Origin: JALOOB01 sp964387985
GTDB taxonomy: Bacteria; Chloroflexota; Anaerolineae; CG2-30-64-16
DNA length: 64,000 nucleotides
Reading direction: 5' to 3'
Assembly (NCBI GenBank): GCA_964387985.1
Contig: CAYLZG010000006.1
Coordinates: 1 to 64,000, forward strand
Below, piece after piece: positions 35,935 through 44,482 of this stretch (positions within the stretch are counted from its first letter, which is position 1; each line of letters opens with the position of its first letter). The translations under genes and the position numbers were made by a program. A model generated the notes under the pieces. It had not been told where the DNA came from and ran no database searches. It worked only from the letters and a program-made list of their open reading frames with translations.

Positions 35935-37017
35935 CTACTTCATGTAGTTCTTGTAGTTTTCGGGCGTGACGAGCTCGTAAGGGACCCAGACGCGGTTGTT
36001 CGGGACGGTCTGGCCGGTGGCAAGCATGGCTGCGGCAGCGATGCCGCCGTAGCCCTGGCCCTTCGCGTTCTGGAAGACAGTGACGTTGAGGCGTCCCTTG
36101 TCCATTTCGGCGAGGGCGTCCGGGGAGGCGTCGACGCCGCAGACGATGATCTTGCCGAGCTTGCCGGCAGCCTCGATGGCGGAGAGGGCGCCGATGGCCA
36201 TTTCGTCGTTGTTGGAGGCGACGGCGTCGATCTGGTCACCGGAAGCGAGCCAGTTCTCCATGAGAGTGAGGCCCTTGGCGCGATCCCAGCCGGCGGTCTG
36301 CTTCTTGATGATCTTGATGTCGGGATAGTTGGCGACAACCTGCTCGACACCCTTGGTGCGCATCTGGGCGGCTTCCTGGGCCAGGTTGCCCTGCATGATG
36401 ACGATGTTGCCCTTGCCGCCGAGTTTTTCGGCGAGCCACTCCATCTGCATGATGCCGGCCTGGATCGAGTCGGAGCCGACATAGGCGACGGTGTCAGGCA
36501 GGCCGGTGGGGAAGCGGTTGACGTAGACCAGGGGGATGCCGGCCTTGGTTGCGGCCTCGGTCATGGGTTCGGTGGCATCGGTGTCGGTGGGCACCAACAC
36601 GATGGCATCGATCTTCTGAGAGATGAAGTTCTCAACCTGGGCCAACTGGGTGGCGGTATCCTCCTTAGAATCGACCATGACGAGTTCGACGTTCGGGCCG
36701 AGGCTCTTGGCGTACTCGGTCATCGCATCACGCATGGTGGTGAGCCAGAGATCGTCGAAGAGCATGCTGACGCCGATCTTGATCGGCTTGTCGACCTTCA
36801 CGCCGCCGAGCTCAGGCGCTCCTGCCGCGGGCGCCGCTGCGGGTGCAGGGGCCTCGGTCGGCGCGGCAGCAGCCGGCGCAGTGGTTGCGGCTGGTTCAGC
36901 GGGCGCTGCGGGCGCGGCTGGCTGTGCGGGCGCAGCTGGCGGAGCGGCACAACCCATCAAGGCTGAGAGGCTTAGGAGCACCGCAATCGCAATGTACAAG
37001 ATCCGTTTGACAGACAT
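35935..37017 (-). CDS. Inositol-type periplasmic binding lipoprotein (IbpA/RbsB family)
   Basis: A 360-aa Peripla_BP_4 binding protein. The signal peptide has a lipobox ending ALMGC with Cys23, followed by an Ala/Pro/Thr/Glu-rich linker to about residue 70, then IKIGVSMLFDDLWLTTMRDAM. The phrases SNNDEMAIGALSAIEAAGK, CGVDASPDALAEMDKGRLNVTVFQNAKGQG and VPYELVTPENY match the inositol-type group as I remember it. It heads the importer operon; AAAGGAG is 10 nt before the ATG. The ligand (myo-inositol) is inferred from this resemblance and from the iol genes around it; ribose or another sugar remains possible. Confidence 0.85.
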   Translation of the reverse strand: MSVKRILYIAIAVLLSLSALMGCAAPPAAPAQPAAPAAPAEPAATTAPAAAAPTEAPAPAAAPAAGAPELGGVKVDKPIKIGVSMLFDDLWLTTMRDAMTEYAKSLGPNVELVMVDSKEDTATQLAQVENFISQKIDAIVLVPTDTDATEPMTEAATKAGIPLVYVNRFPTGLPDTVAYVGSDSIQAGIMQMEWLAEKLGGKGNIVIMQGNLAQEAAQMRTKGVEQVVANYPDIKIIKKQTAGWDRAKGLTLMENWLASGDQIDAVASNNDEMAIGALSAIEAAGKLGKIIVCGVDASPDALAEMDKGRLNVTVFQNAKGQGYGGIAAAAMLATGQTVPNNRVWVPYELVTPENYKNYMK

Positions 37018-37430
37018 GGGTGCAAATCTCCTTTTGCAGACGAATGTAAGCTGCGAGTTGCCTTCGTTTTCATACCGCGTGACGTGTTGTTCGAATCAGG
37101 AGCCTGCTGCGTGACCGAAATTTGAAAACCCTCCTTTCTCGGTCGGATCGGGTGAGGGCATGTGCGATGCGGGTGGCGGCGCCATTCTCAGCGCGTACGT
37201 CCGGCTTGAGATCTTCCGGAATGCGGCCGGCGAACTCCCGGGTCAGGTCGATCGTACGGGGTCAGTCAGGAAAGATACTGCTATGGGGGACGGCTACGTG
37301 GCTGAGGTAATACATGCCATGGTGGCGATGGAGATCACCTCCAGCAGCGCACGAATGCCCTAAGTCAATTCACATATCGAACCTCCGGACTAGTATGAGC
37401 GATGTTCGACAGCGAGAGAAGGCTGATATC
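37018..37430. other. 413-bp intergenic region, no gene recognised
   Basis: This region separates iolO from the sugar-binding lipoprotein gene, so a promoter for the importer is expected here; no convincing -35/-10 pair was seen. On the minus strand, about 37075-37255 is open but has no start codon, and the same frame continues upstream (minus-strand sense) after a TGA; it could be a decayed gene fragment, but nothing in it was recognised. The LacI-type operator (ATGCACACGTGTGCAT core) does not recur. Confidence 0.4.
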
Positions 37431-38336
37431 CTATACGGTGGATGCGACAGAAGTGTCGCGCTTATCGATCATGACGGCGCCGGATTCGTGCAGATGCTTG
37501 ATCGCATGCAGCGCAGCTGTCTCCGCGTCGGGCACCGGCATGAACTCCCCGCTGACATACCCTTTGTAGCCCGTGGCGAACAACGTGCGTAGGATGGCCG
37601 GGAAGTCCAGGTGGCCGGCGCCCGGGTGCCAGCGGTTGGAGTCTGCCACATGAAAGTGGAATATGCGGTCCCCCGCTTGCCGGATGCTGTCCGTGATGGA
37701 GGGCTCCTCGATGTTCATGTGGAAGGTGTCCAGCAGCAGGCCAAAATTAGCCGCGCCCACGGCATCAAGCAGTGCCAGGCCCTGGCTGGCGGTGTTGATG
37801 AGGGTTGTTTCATACCGGTTGATCGGTTCCAGGGCCAGCCTAACGCCCGCGTCGCCGGCTGCATCGCAGCATTCCTGCAATGCCGACACCAGCCAGTCCA
37901 TTGCCTGGTCTCGATCCACTCCTGGCTGCACGATGCCGCGCAGCAGCCCGATGATGATCGTGGCGTTCAGTCGCGCGGCCAGGGGCACGTGGCCCTTGAC
38001 CCTCGCGATCGCAGCCCCACGCACATGCGCGGATGGATCGGTGAAGGAGAGCTTCTCCTCGCCCCACGCCTGGCCGGTGCCGATCGCCGGGACTTCCAGC
38101 CCGGCCGCGGTCACTTTCGCCCACACATCCTCCGGATCGAGGAGCGCAGGCTCGCGCACGGCCAGCTCCACGCCATCGTAGCCGAAGCCGGCGATGCGCG
38201 CCAGGTTGCCTTCGAAGTCCCCCTTGAAGGCCACCGCCTCGAAACGGGCCGGCTGCGTGGACAACACGACGCTGAGCCGGCCCGGCCGGTCGATCCGGCC
38301 GGCTTTCTCTCCCATTCCGCGCTCTCTTGTGCCCAT
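37431..38336 (-). CDS. iolO: 5-dehydro-L-gluconate epimerase
   Basis: A 301-aa TIM-barrel sugar epimerase close to Thermotoga maritima IolO (TM0416) as I recall it. Shared phrases include EAVAFKGDFEGNLA, AIGTGQAWGEEKLSFTDPS, IIGLLRGI, LEPINRYETTLINTA, LLLDTFHMNIEEPSI and FHFHVADSNRWHPGAGHLDF. In that pathway it converts 5-dehydro-L-gluconate to D-tagaturonate. Metal ligands are expected in LEPIN (Glu), LDTFHMN (Asp, His), HFHVADSN and GEFMPVP. The start at 38336 was chosen for AGGAAGG upstream; M26 at 38315 is an alternative. It lies 73 bp after the Fe/polyamine-type ATPase gene. Confidence 0.88.
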   Translation of the reverse strand: MGTRERGMGEKAGRIDRPGRLSVVLSTQPARFEAVAFKGDFEGNLARIAGFGYDGVELAVREPALLDPEDVWAKVTAAGLEVPAIGTGQAWGEEKLSFTDPSAHVRGAAIARVKGHVPLAARLNATIIIGLLRGIVQPGVDRDQAMDWLVSALQECCDAAGDAGVRLALEPINRYETTLINTASQGLALLDAVGAANFGLLLDTFHMNIEEPSITDSIRQAGDRIFHFHVADSNRWHPGAGHLDFPAILRTLFATGYKGYVSGEFMPVPDAETAALHAIKHLHESGAVMIDKRDTSVASTV

Positions 38337-38408
38337 TCCCTGCCTTCCTCTCCTCGGTCTCGACGCTGGATGGAGCGATCTCGCACTCACCCAGGGCTTC
38401 CGGTCGTT

Positions 38409-39491
38409 CTACTTCTTGTGCTCCGTGCTTGGCGCACCGGGGTAGATCTGCAGCTCTCCGGCGGGCACCGCAACGCGTACGCGCGGTCCCTGGGCCCTGG
38501 CCGCGTCGTCCACCAGAATCATCTCGTCGCCGGCCGATACATAGTGCCGGTAGACCGAGCCAACGAAGAACACCTCCACCAGGTCGCCCTCGAACAGCAC
38601 GGTATCAGTCCCTGCGGGCAGAGACACTCCTGCCTCTACCACTGAAGCCGCATCGGCCTTGAACACCACGGTCACAGCGTCGCCGGGGCCTGCCCCTTCG
38701 ATGCGGCGCGTAACTTTGGCGCCGCTTACGGCCACGGTCACCCCATCCGCCGCCACGTGGCCGGCCAGCACGTTGGTCACGCCCAGGAACTCGGCCACGA
38801 ACGCGGTGGTGGGAGAGCGATAGATCTCCTCCGGAGTGCCCACCTGCCGCACTACCCCCTGGTCCATGACCACGACCCGGTCGGCCATGCTCAGGGCCTC
38901 TTCCTGGTCATGGGTGACGTAGATCGTGGTGATGCCCACCTGCCGCTGCAGGCGGCGCACCTCGACGCGCAGCCGCTGGCGCACCTTCGCATCAAGGTTG
39001 GAGAGCGGCTCATCGAGCAACAGCACCTTGGGCCGCACGACCAGGGCGCGCGCCAGCGCCACACGCTGTTGCTGGCCGCCGGACAGGGCAGTCGGCTTGC
39101 GCTCCAGGATATCAGGTGCGATCATCATCTCAACCAGTTGGAGCGCCTCGAGGACGCGACGGTTGACCTCGTCCTTGCCGGCGCGTTGAAGCCGCAGGCC
39201 GTAGGCCACGTTGTCGTAGATGCTCATGTGGGGCCAGAGCGCGTAATTCTGGAACACCATGGCAGTGCCGCGCGACTGGGGCGACACGCCGGTGACATTG
39301 TCAGAACCGAAGTAGATCGCACCGGAATCTGGCTCGAGGAAGCCGGCAATGCAGCGCAGCAGCGTTGTCTTGCCACAGCCCGACGGGCCGAGGATGGCGG
39401 TCAGGCCGCGGTCTTCGAACGATAGACTGACGCTGCGCAGTGCCTCCACCTTGCCATATGACTTGCGAAGGTTTTCGACCCTGACTTCCAT
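38409..39491 (-). CDS. ABC importer ATPase, Fe3+/polyamine (FbpC/PotA) type
   Basis: A 360-aa single-domain ABC ATPase with a C-terminal TOBE region. Walker A GPSGCGKTTLLRCIAG is near residue 36, the signature LSGGQQQRVALARALVV near 134, Walker B VLLLDEPLSNLDAKVRQ near 155, and the H-loop YVTHDQEEALSMADR near 188. The TOBE part follows residue 235. It works with the two permeases and the binding protein upstream (41196-42341). The importer is inside the inositol island, but its substrate is not determined. Confidence 0.92.
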   Translation of the reverse strand: MEVRVENLRKSYGKVEALRSVSLSFEDRGLTAILGPSGCGKTTLLRCIAGFLEPDSGAIYFGSDNVTGVSPQSRGTAMVFQNYALWPHMSIYDNVAYGLRLQRAGKDEVNRRVLEALQLVEMMIAPDILERKPTALSGGQQQRVALARALVVRPKVLLLDEPLSNLDAKVRQRLRVEVRRLQRQVGITTIYVTHDQEEALSMADRVVVMDQGVVRQVGTPEEIYRSPTTAFVAEFLGVTNVLAGHVAADGVTVAVSGAKVTRRIEGAGPGDAVTVVFKADAASVVEAGVSLPAGTDTVLFEGDLVEVFFVGSVYRHYVSAGDEMILVDDAARAQGPRVRVAVPAGELQIYPGAPSTEHKK

Positions 39492-39494
39492 GCC

Positions 39495-40292
39495 CTAAAT
39501 CCTCCCGAACGAAGACAGATACTCCGCCTTGAGGTAACGTTCGAGCAGCAGGAGGAGCACCACGCCGGGCACCATGAGCAACAGTGCAGTGATCGAGGCG
39601 ACCGGCAGCTCGTAGCCCTGGCTGGCGTTGTACATGAACACCGGCAGCGTCAGGACGAAGGGCGACCCGACGAGCAACGTACCGGTGAACTCATCAAGTG
39701 AGTAGAGAAAGATCAGCAGAGCGCTGGCCACGATGCCGGGCAGCGCCAGGCGCAGCGAGACATCCCAGAACGTGCGGAGGCGAGAGGCGCCCAGGTTGAT
39801 TGCGGCTTCTTCGAGGCTGACCGGAATCGACTTGAAGACCGCGGTCATGGTCCACACTGCGTAGACCAGGGCGCCCACCATGTGGATGAGAATCACCCCT
39901 GACACCTTGCCGCCCATATTGGCGCGATAGAGATAGACGGTGGCGTTGGCAAAGACAGGCAGCTGCGGAAATGCCTGGGGCAGCATGAAGATGAGCAGGA
40001 TGAGTGCTTTGAAGGGTACGTTGAAGCGCGCCAGCACATAGCCCAGCGGCACCGTCATGACCAGCGACAGTGCGGTGACAACCACCGCGATCAGCACGCC
40101 GACCTCCAGTGCTTGCACCATGCGACCCTGAAATACCTTGCCCCAGTAGAACAGGCCCACCTCTTGTGGCAGAACGTTGGGCCAGAACCACTTCTCCGCA
40201 ACTGACCAGATGACCAGGCTGGAAAGCGGGCCGAAGATGACGAACGCTGCGACCACGATCAGGATCATGCGAACGATTTTCACGCGTGTCAT
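39495..40292 (-). CDS. ABC importer permease, PotC/FbpB-like (2)
   Basis: A 265-aa binding-protein-dependent permease with six predicted membrane segments. The EAA loop is EEAAINLGASRLRTFWDVSLRLALPGI near residues 157-183. It is separated by 3 bp from the ATPase start and from the partner permease end, so the three genes are translated as a unit. Confidence 0.92.
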   Translation of the reverse strand: MTRVKIVRMILIVVAAFVIFGPLSSLVIWSVAEKWFWPNVLPQEVGLFYWGKVFQGRMVQALEVGVLIAVVVTALSLVMTVPLGYVLARFNVPFKALILLIFMLPQAFPQLPVFANATVYLYRANMGGKVSGVILIHMVGALVYAVWTMTAVFKSIPVSLEEAAINLGASRLRTFWDVSLRLALPGIVASALLIFLYSLDEFTGTLLVGSPFVLTLPVFMYNASQGYELPVASITALLLMVPGVVLLLLLERYLKAEYLSSFGRI

Positions 40293-40295
40293 GCT

Positions 40296-41117
40296 CTACC
40301 CTCGCTTCGTGACCGACCGCAGGTAGTAGATCGCAGCACCCATGGCCGTGATGTAGGAGACGACGCCGAGTGCATTCGCTACGCCGTAATCGTGCTGGTA
40401 GACGATACGGTAGTACACGTCGATCATGAGCATCTGCGCACCCTTGCCCGTACCGATCATCATTGGGATCGAGAAGGAGGCCAGCATGGAGGTGAAGATC
40501 AACACGGCTGCCACCGCGATGGAGGTCAGCGACATGGGCAGTAGCACGTCTTTGACCTGGCGGAACCAACCTGCGCCGAAGTTGCGTGCTGCCTCCAGGT
40601 ATGTGTTGCCCACGCTCTCAAATGCACCCAGGATCAGCAGTGTCGCCAGCGCCATGTTTTTCCACGCCAGTGACACGGCGATGCCGACCCAGGTGAAGGC
40701 GATCGACGGCGGGTTGTCCAGGTTGACCAGTCCGATCTGCGCCAGTGTGGAGTTGAGCAGACCATGCGGCGCAAGGAAGACACGCATCGCGTGCCCCACT
40801 ACGACAAAGGGCACGAAGAGGGGAATCTTGAACAGAAACTCGACCCACTTCCCGCCGTAGATGCGGACGAAGCCGGACACCAGCACGGCGATGATGAGCA
40901 CCAACAGCAGGCTGAAGCCGGACACGAAGATGGTGTAGACCACATCGTTGGCATAGAGCCGGTACGCGGTAGCGTAGTTGTCGAGGGTGAACGCGCCCGC
41001 CTCATCCTGGAAGCTGGTAATCGCTGATCGGACGAAGGGTACGAAGAAGAGGGCCACCACCACCGCCAGCGACGGCACTGCCACCAGGACCCAACCCCAT
41101 TCACGGAGTCGTTTCAT
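40296..41117 (-). CDS. ABC importer permease, PotB-like (1)
   Basis: A 273-aa inner-membrane permease with six predicted segments and the EAA-type loop YLEAARNFGAGWFRQVKDVLLPMSLTSI near residues 175-200. It forms a heterodimer with the 39495-40292 product. It starts 79 bp downstream of the binding protein gene, behind a hairpin. Confidence 0.92.
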   Translation of the reverse strand: MKRLREWGWVLVAVPSLAVVVALFFVPFVRSAITSFQDEAGAFTLDNYATAYRLYANDVVYTIFVSGFSLLLVLIIAVLVSGFVRIYGGKWVEFLFKIPLFVPFVVVGHAMRVFLAPHGLLNSTLAQIGLVNLDNPPSIAFTWVGIAVSLAWKNMALATLLILGAFESVGNTYLEAARNFGAGWFRQVKDVLLPMSLTSIAVAAVLIFTSMLASFSIPMMIGTGKGAQMLMIDVYYRIVYQHDYGVANALGVVSYITAMGAAIYYLRSVTKRG

Positions 41118-41146
41118 CTCCCCATCCTAAGTGCGTGGCAAACAGC

Positions 41147-41179
41147 CGCTTGCCCCCGGACTCAGTCCGGAGGCAAGCG
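41147..41179 (-). terminator. Attenuator-like hairpin after the solute-binding protein gene
   Basis: Arms 41147-41162 and 41164-41179 match at 15 of 16 positions (GGACtcaGTCC at the tip). It sits between the binding-protein stop (41196) and the first permease start (41117). No T-run is seen on the minus strand, so a role in differential expression or stability is more likely than full termination. Confidence 0.6.
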
Positions 41180-41195
41180 CACGGAAATGGACCTC

Positions 41196-42341
41196 TTACT
41201 TGGCTTCTTCGTACGCGGCCTGGAAATCCTTCATGTATTCAGCCAGCGGGAAGGATAGGCCAGCTTTGTTGAGGGTCTCGGCCGAAATGTCGCCGAACAG
41301 CTTCTGCTTGCCCTCCTCGGAGACATTGGGCAGCACCTTCGTCGGATCGATGCCGGGGTACCACCCCTGCTTCTCGACGATGACCTTGGCCTGTTGCTCC
41401 GGGCTCGTGATGAACTCGGCGAACTTCTTTGCCACCGCCGGGTTGGCTGTCTTCGCAGGGATCACGACGTACATGGGCTGGCCGGGCATGCCTGGCTCGA
41501 TCAGCTTCATCTTGACGTTAGGATCCATGCGGCCTTCGTTCTTCCAAAGCACCAGCATGTCCACCCACACCGGCCCCATGTCGATCTCGCCTCGGTTCAG
41601 CCGGTCCAGGGTGTCGTTGTTGCCCGTGGTGATGACCGCCGGCAGTTCCTTCAGCTCCTTGAACATGGGAATCCAGTCAGCCTCGATCGCCTGGTCGTAG
41701 GGTCCCATGGTCAGCTGGTCGTACTTGCCGGTCTTCCAGTAGAGGTAGCCGCCGGTGAAGGCCACACCGCTCATGCCGCCCTTCACGCCGTTGTAGCCGA
41801 AGCGGTTCGGGTTGGCCTTGATCCAGGCCACCAACTCTTCATATGAGGCGGGCGGGTTGGGCACTTTCGCCGAATTGTAGGCGATGGCGGTCTGGCTGTG
41901 GAACATGGGGATGACGTAGCCGTCCACGTCAGTGCCGAGTGCGTTCTTGGCATCACCGGCGGTCAGCAGGCTGCCCGCGCCGGTGTCGGGCACGTATTTG
42001 AGCAGGAGACCGTCCTTGATCATCTGTCCCATGATGCTCTGGTGCACGATGGCGACGTCGATGTCCCAAGTTTTGGTGCCGGCGTCCTGCTGAGCCTTGA
42101 GCTTGGTGTGGATCGACGCGCTGCCTGCATCGCCAGGACCGGTGCCAACCACATTGATGGTAACGTTGGGGTCGGACTTGACGAACTCAGGACCGAAGAC
42201 GTTACGCTGGAGTTCCTCCATGTTCGTATCGCCCGCGGTGACGATGGAGAGAGTAACCTGCTGGCTAACCGGTGCACATCCCTGCAGCAATGTGGTCAGA
42301 ACCAGCAGACATGCGATCGGGATTAACAACTTGCGACGCAT
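41196..42341 (-). CDS. Extracellular solute-binding lipoprotein (PotD/Fbp-like)
   Basis: A 381-aa SBP_bac family protein. The signal peptide ends with the lipobox LLQGC, Cys22. The mature part reads VTLSIVTAGDTNMEELQRN, with DIDVAIVHQSIMGQMIKDGLL, FHSQTAIAYNSAKV and YVVIPAKTANPAVAKKFAEFI. AAGGAGG is 5 nt before the ATG. Unlike the other three binding proteins here, it lacks a long Ala/Pro-rich linker. The ligand cannot be told from sequence; the island context suggests a sugar or sugar phosphate but polyamine or phosphonate is equally possible. Confidence 0.88.
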   Translation of the reverse strand: MRRKLLIPIACLLVLTTLLQGCAPVSQQVTLSIVTAGDTNMEELQRNVFGPEFVKSDPNVTINVVGTGPGDAGSASIHTKLKAQQDAGTKTWDIDVAIVHQSIMGQMIKDGLLLKYVPDTGAGSLLTAGDAKNALGTDVDGYVIPMFHSQTAIAYNSAKVPNPPASYEELVAWIKANPNRFGYNGVKGGMSGVAFTGGYLYWKTGKYDQLTMGPYDQAIEADWIPMFKELKELPAVITTGNNDTLDRLNRGEIDMGPVWVDMLVLWKNEGRMDPNVKMKLIEPGMPGQPMYVVIPAKTANPAVAKKFAEFITSPEQQAKVIVEKQGWYPGIDPTKVLPNVSEEGKQKLFGDISAETLNKAGLSFPLAEYMKDFQAAYEEAK

Positions 42342-42418
42342 CTGTTCCTCCTTGAAGCGATGACTTGGCGAACGGTCGGTACGGATAGGGTAAGTTGTGG
42401 ATGGCGCCTCCTTTCGGG

Positions 42419-43198
42419 TCAGACCTCGAGCACCAGCCCGTCATACGCCAGGGTCAATCTCTCTGCAAAAGCCTTGTTTGCCTGAGCGGCGATCTCTTCC
42501 ATGCGACAGACCGGATAGAAGTGCGTGAGGACAAGGTGGCGAGCGCCGGCTTCACTGGCAAGCCGGCCCGCCGATGCGGGCGTCAAGTGTCCGGCCATGG
42601 CCAACTGGTCCGGATAGCTGCATTCCAGTACAACGACGTCGGCCCCGCGGGCCAGCTCCACCAGGTCGGGATAGTAGGTCGCGTCGCCCGAGATGACTAC
42701 CGCTCGCCCCTCCGCGTCGACGCGGTAGCCCACGGAGTCGCGCGTGTGGCCCGTACGCGCAGCGCGAACCTTCCAGCCTGCGCCGCAGTACGGCTCGCTC
42801 TCCGCTGGATGGTGAACCCAGCGATAAGTTTTCGGTGTGGCCCAGGGCTGCAACTGCAGGAGCCCATTGAGCAGCGCACCCATCACGGCCGGCGCGGTCC
42901 AGTGCAGGTCAGTGGTGCGGTGGGCAAGGTCCATCGCCTGCATGAACGGCACGAGATCGGCCGCGTGATCGCCATGGTCGTGGGTGGAATAGATGTAGTC
43001 GATCCGCGTGGGATCGAACCCCGCGGCCACCAGCCGGCTGATAGTGCCTGAGCCGCAGTCGACGAGCAGAGACGGTCCTTCGGAAGCATGCGCCTCCTCC
43101 GGACGTCCCTCAGCCTGGCCCAGCTGCACGAGCACCCCTGAAGGGGCTCGCGCACGGCTGGGCAGGCCGGTGCCGGTGCCGAGAAATCGAATCTTCAT
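42419..43198 (-). CDS. Metallo-beta-lactamase-fold hydrolase (RNase Z-like)
   Basis: A 259-aa MBL-fold protein. It opens with MKIRFLGTGTGLPS and has YSTHDHGDHAADL (THxHxDH metal motif) near residue 77, then VISGDATYYPDLVELARGADVVVLECSY and VLTHFYPV for the remaining ligands. The pattern is that of the RNase Z/arylsulfatase-like branch, but the exosite of RNase Z is not evident. The start at 43198 was chosen by homology to the conserved opening. It is flanked by iolM and the importer genes; the substrate is unknown. Confidence 0.85.
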   Translation of the reverse strand: MKIRFLGTGTGLPSRARAPSGVLVQLGQAEGRPEEAHASEGPSLLVDCGSGTISRLVAAGFDPTRIDYIYSTHDHGDHAADLVPFMQAMDLAHRTTDLHWTAPAVMGALLNGLLQLQPWATPKTYRWVHHPAESEPYCGAGWKVRAARTGHTRDSVGYRVDAEGRAVVISGDATYYPDLVELARGADVVVLECSYPDQLAMAGHLTPASAGRLASEAGARHLVLTHFYPVCRMEEIAAQANKAFAERLTLAYDGLVLEV

Positions 43199-43256
43199 CG
43201 CTCTTCTGTCATAGCCCGGCAACGTCCGCTGCCGGGTCATCTCCGAAACGCTGCCT

Positions 43257-44453
43257 TCAGCTGGCGACGTACGTGATCTTACACTCGCTTCGATCGGTCT
43301 GCAACTTGATGATGTTTTCCGGCACCTCTTGCAGGCTGATCTTCTTGGTGCTGATGCGCGTCATATCCATGCCGCTAGCCATGCACTCGATCACGCGCGG
43401 GAAGTTCCCGTGGCCCGAGTGGCCCTGCGCACCGATGATGCTGGCCCGCCGCACCTGCAGCACCTCGCCCGTCACGGGCATCTTGGCTTCCGCACGGGCG
43501 GTCACCACCACGCGGCTGTTGAGTGTCCGGCCTTCCCAGATGACGCGCTCGATGCCAGGATAGACGACCGTCGGCATGCCTGTGGCTTCCATGAACAGGT
43601 CCGCGCCCATTCCCTCCGTGATCTCCAGGACGCGGTCGGCAAAGTCCTCCTTGAGCGGATTGATGGCGTAGTCTGCGCCGATCTGCAGGGCCAAATCGGT
43701 GCGTTCCTTCTGCGGCTCGGAGATGATAACCTGGGACGCGCCGGCGCGCTTCAGGATGGCGCAGGCCGCCAGGCCGATCGGGCCGCCGCCGAGAATGACC
43801 ACGCGATCGCCCGGCCGGATGCCGCCGCCGCGCTCGATCACCGCGTTGTAAGCCACCGTGGAGGGTTCCACAAGACTGCCTGCAATGAAGATGTCGTCGC
43901 CTTTGTAGACCCTTCGCAGCGGCTCCAGGCTCCAAACCGTACGCGCAGGCACCACCATATACTTGGCGTACGCGCCGTTCACATTGAAGCCGATTTCATC
44001 CAGCCGCTCGCAGTGGTTTGGCTGCCCATCCGCACATGGACGGCATTGCGCACACCAAAGCATCTCCTCCGATGTGACGGGTTCGCCGCCCTTAAAGGGT
44101 TTGTTGGTCCGCTTGTCGAAGGCTTTCTTGCCCGCGTCTACCACCACGCCGGAGAATTCGTGCCCCAGGATGCAGGGAAAACCCGTCAACCCGGGGTAAA
44201 AGATGTAGCCATCAGCTTCTGCCTGGGCCATGTGGACATCCGAACCACAGATGCCGCATGCCTTCACCTCGATCAGTACTTCGTCCGGCTCAGGCGTCGG
44301 GATGTCGTATTCCCGCATCTCGATCCGAGGGTTCTTCCAGACCTGGCTGCCCAGGTAGGTCTGGCGTCCCTCGATGTCTTTTGCACCCAGCTTGAAGCTC
44401 GGCTTCGGCGCCCAGTCCGCCACCAGGGTCACACCCAGCATTTTGCCCGTCAT
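43257..44453 (-). CDS. iolM: scyllo-inosose 3-dehydrogenase
   Basis: A 398-aa zinc-dependent medium-chain dehydrogenase. It matches Thermotoga maritima IolM (TM0412) along its length as I remember that protein, including KLGAKDIEGRQTYLGSQVW, HMAQAEADGYIFYPGLTGFPCILGHEFSGVV, GSLVEPSTVAYNAVIERGGG and IGAQGHSGHGNFPRVI. Catalytic zinc ligands are in CGICGSD and GHEF, the structural zinc in EEMLWCAQCRPCADG, and the NAD site in GGGPIGLAA. In the pathway it oxidises scyllo-inosose to the diketo-inositol hydrolysed by IolN. The start at 44453 has AAGGAG 7 nt upstream. Confidence 0.88.
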   Translation of the reverse strand: MTGKMLGVTLVADWAPKPSFKLGAKDIEGRQTYLGSQVWKNPRIEMREYDIPTPEPDEVLIEVKACGICGSDVHMAQAEADGYIFYPGLTGFPCILGHEFSGVVVDAGKKAFDKRTNKPFKGGEPVTSEEMLWCAQCRPCADGQPNHCERLDEIGFNVNGAYAKYMVVPARTVWSLEPLRRVYKGDDIFIAGSLVEPSTVAYNAVIERGGGIRPGDRVVILGGGPIGLAACAILKRAGASQVIISEPQKERTDLALQIGADYAINPLKEDFADRVLEITEGMGADLFMEATGMPTVVYPGIERVIWEGRTLNSRVVVTARAEAKMPVTGEVLQVRRASIIGAQGHSGHGNFPRVIECMASGMDMTRISTKKISLQEVPENIIKLQTDRSECKITYVAS

Positions 44454-44482
44454 ACTGTATCTCCTTACGTCCGAAATTGACC

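Noticed and set aside
37122..37363. Short plus-strand open frames in the gap between iolO and the sugar-binding protein gene
   Set aside because: No ribosome site, no recognised sequence and composition unlike neighbouring genes.
43329..44480. 383-codon open frame antisense to iolM
   Set aside because: The opposite strand encodes a full zinc dehydrogenase with motifs; the antisense product is low-complexity His/Arg/Asp-rich and unrecognised.
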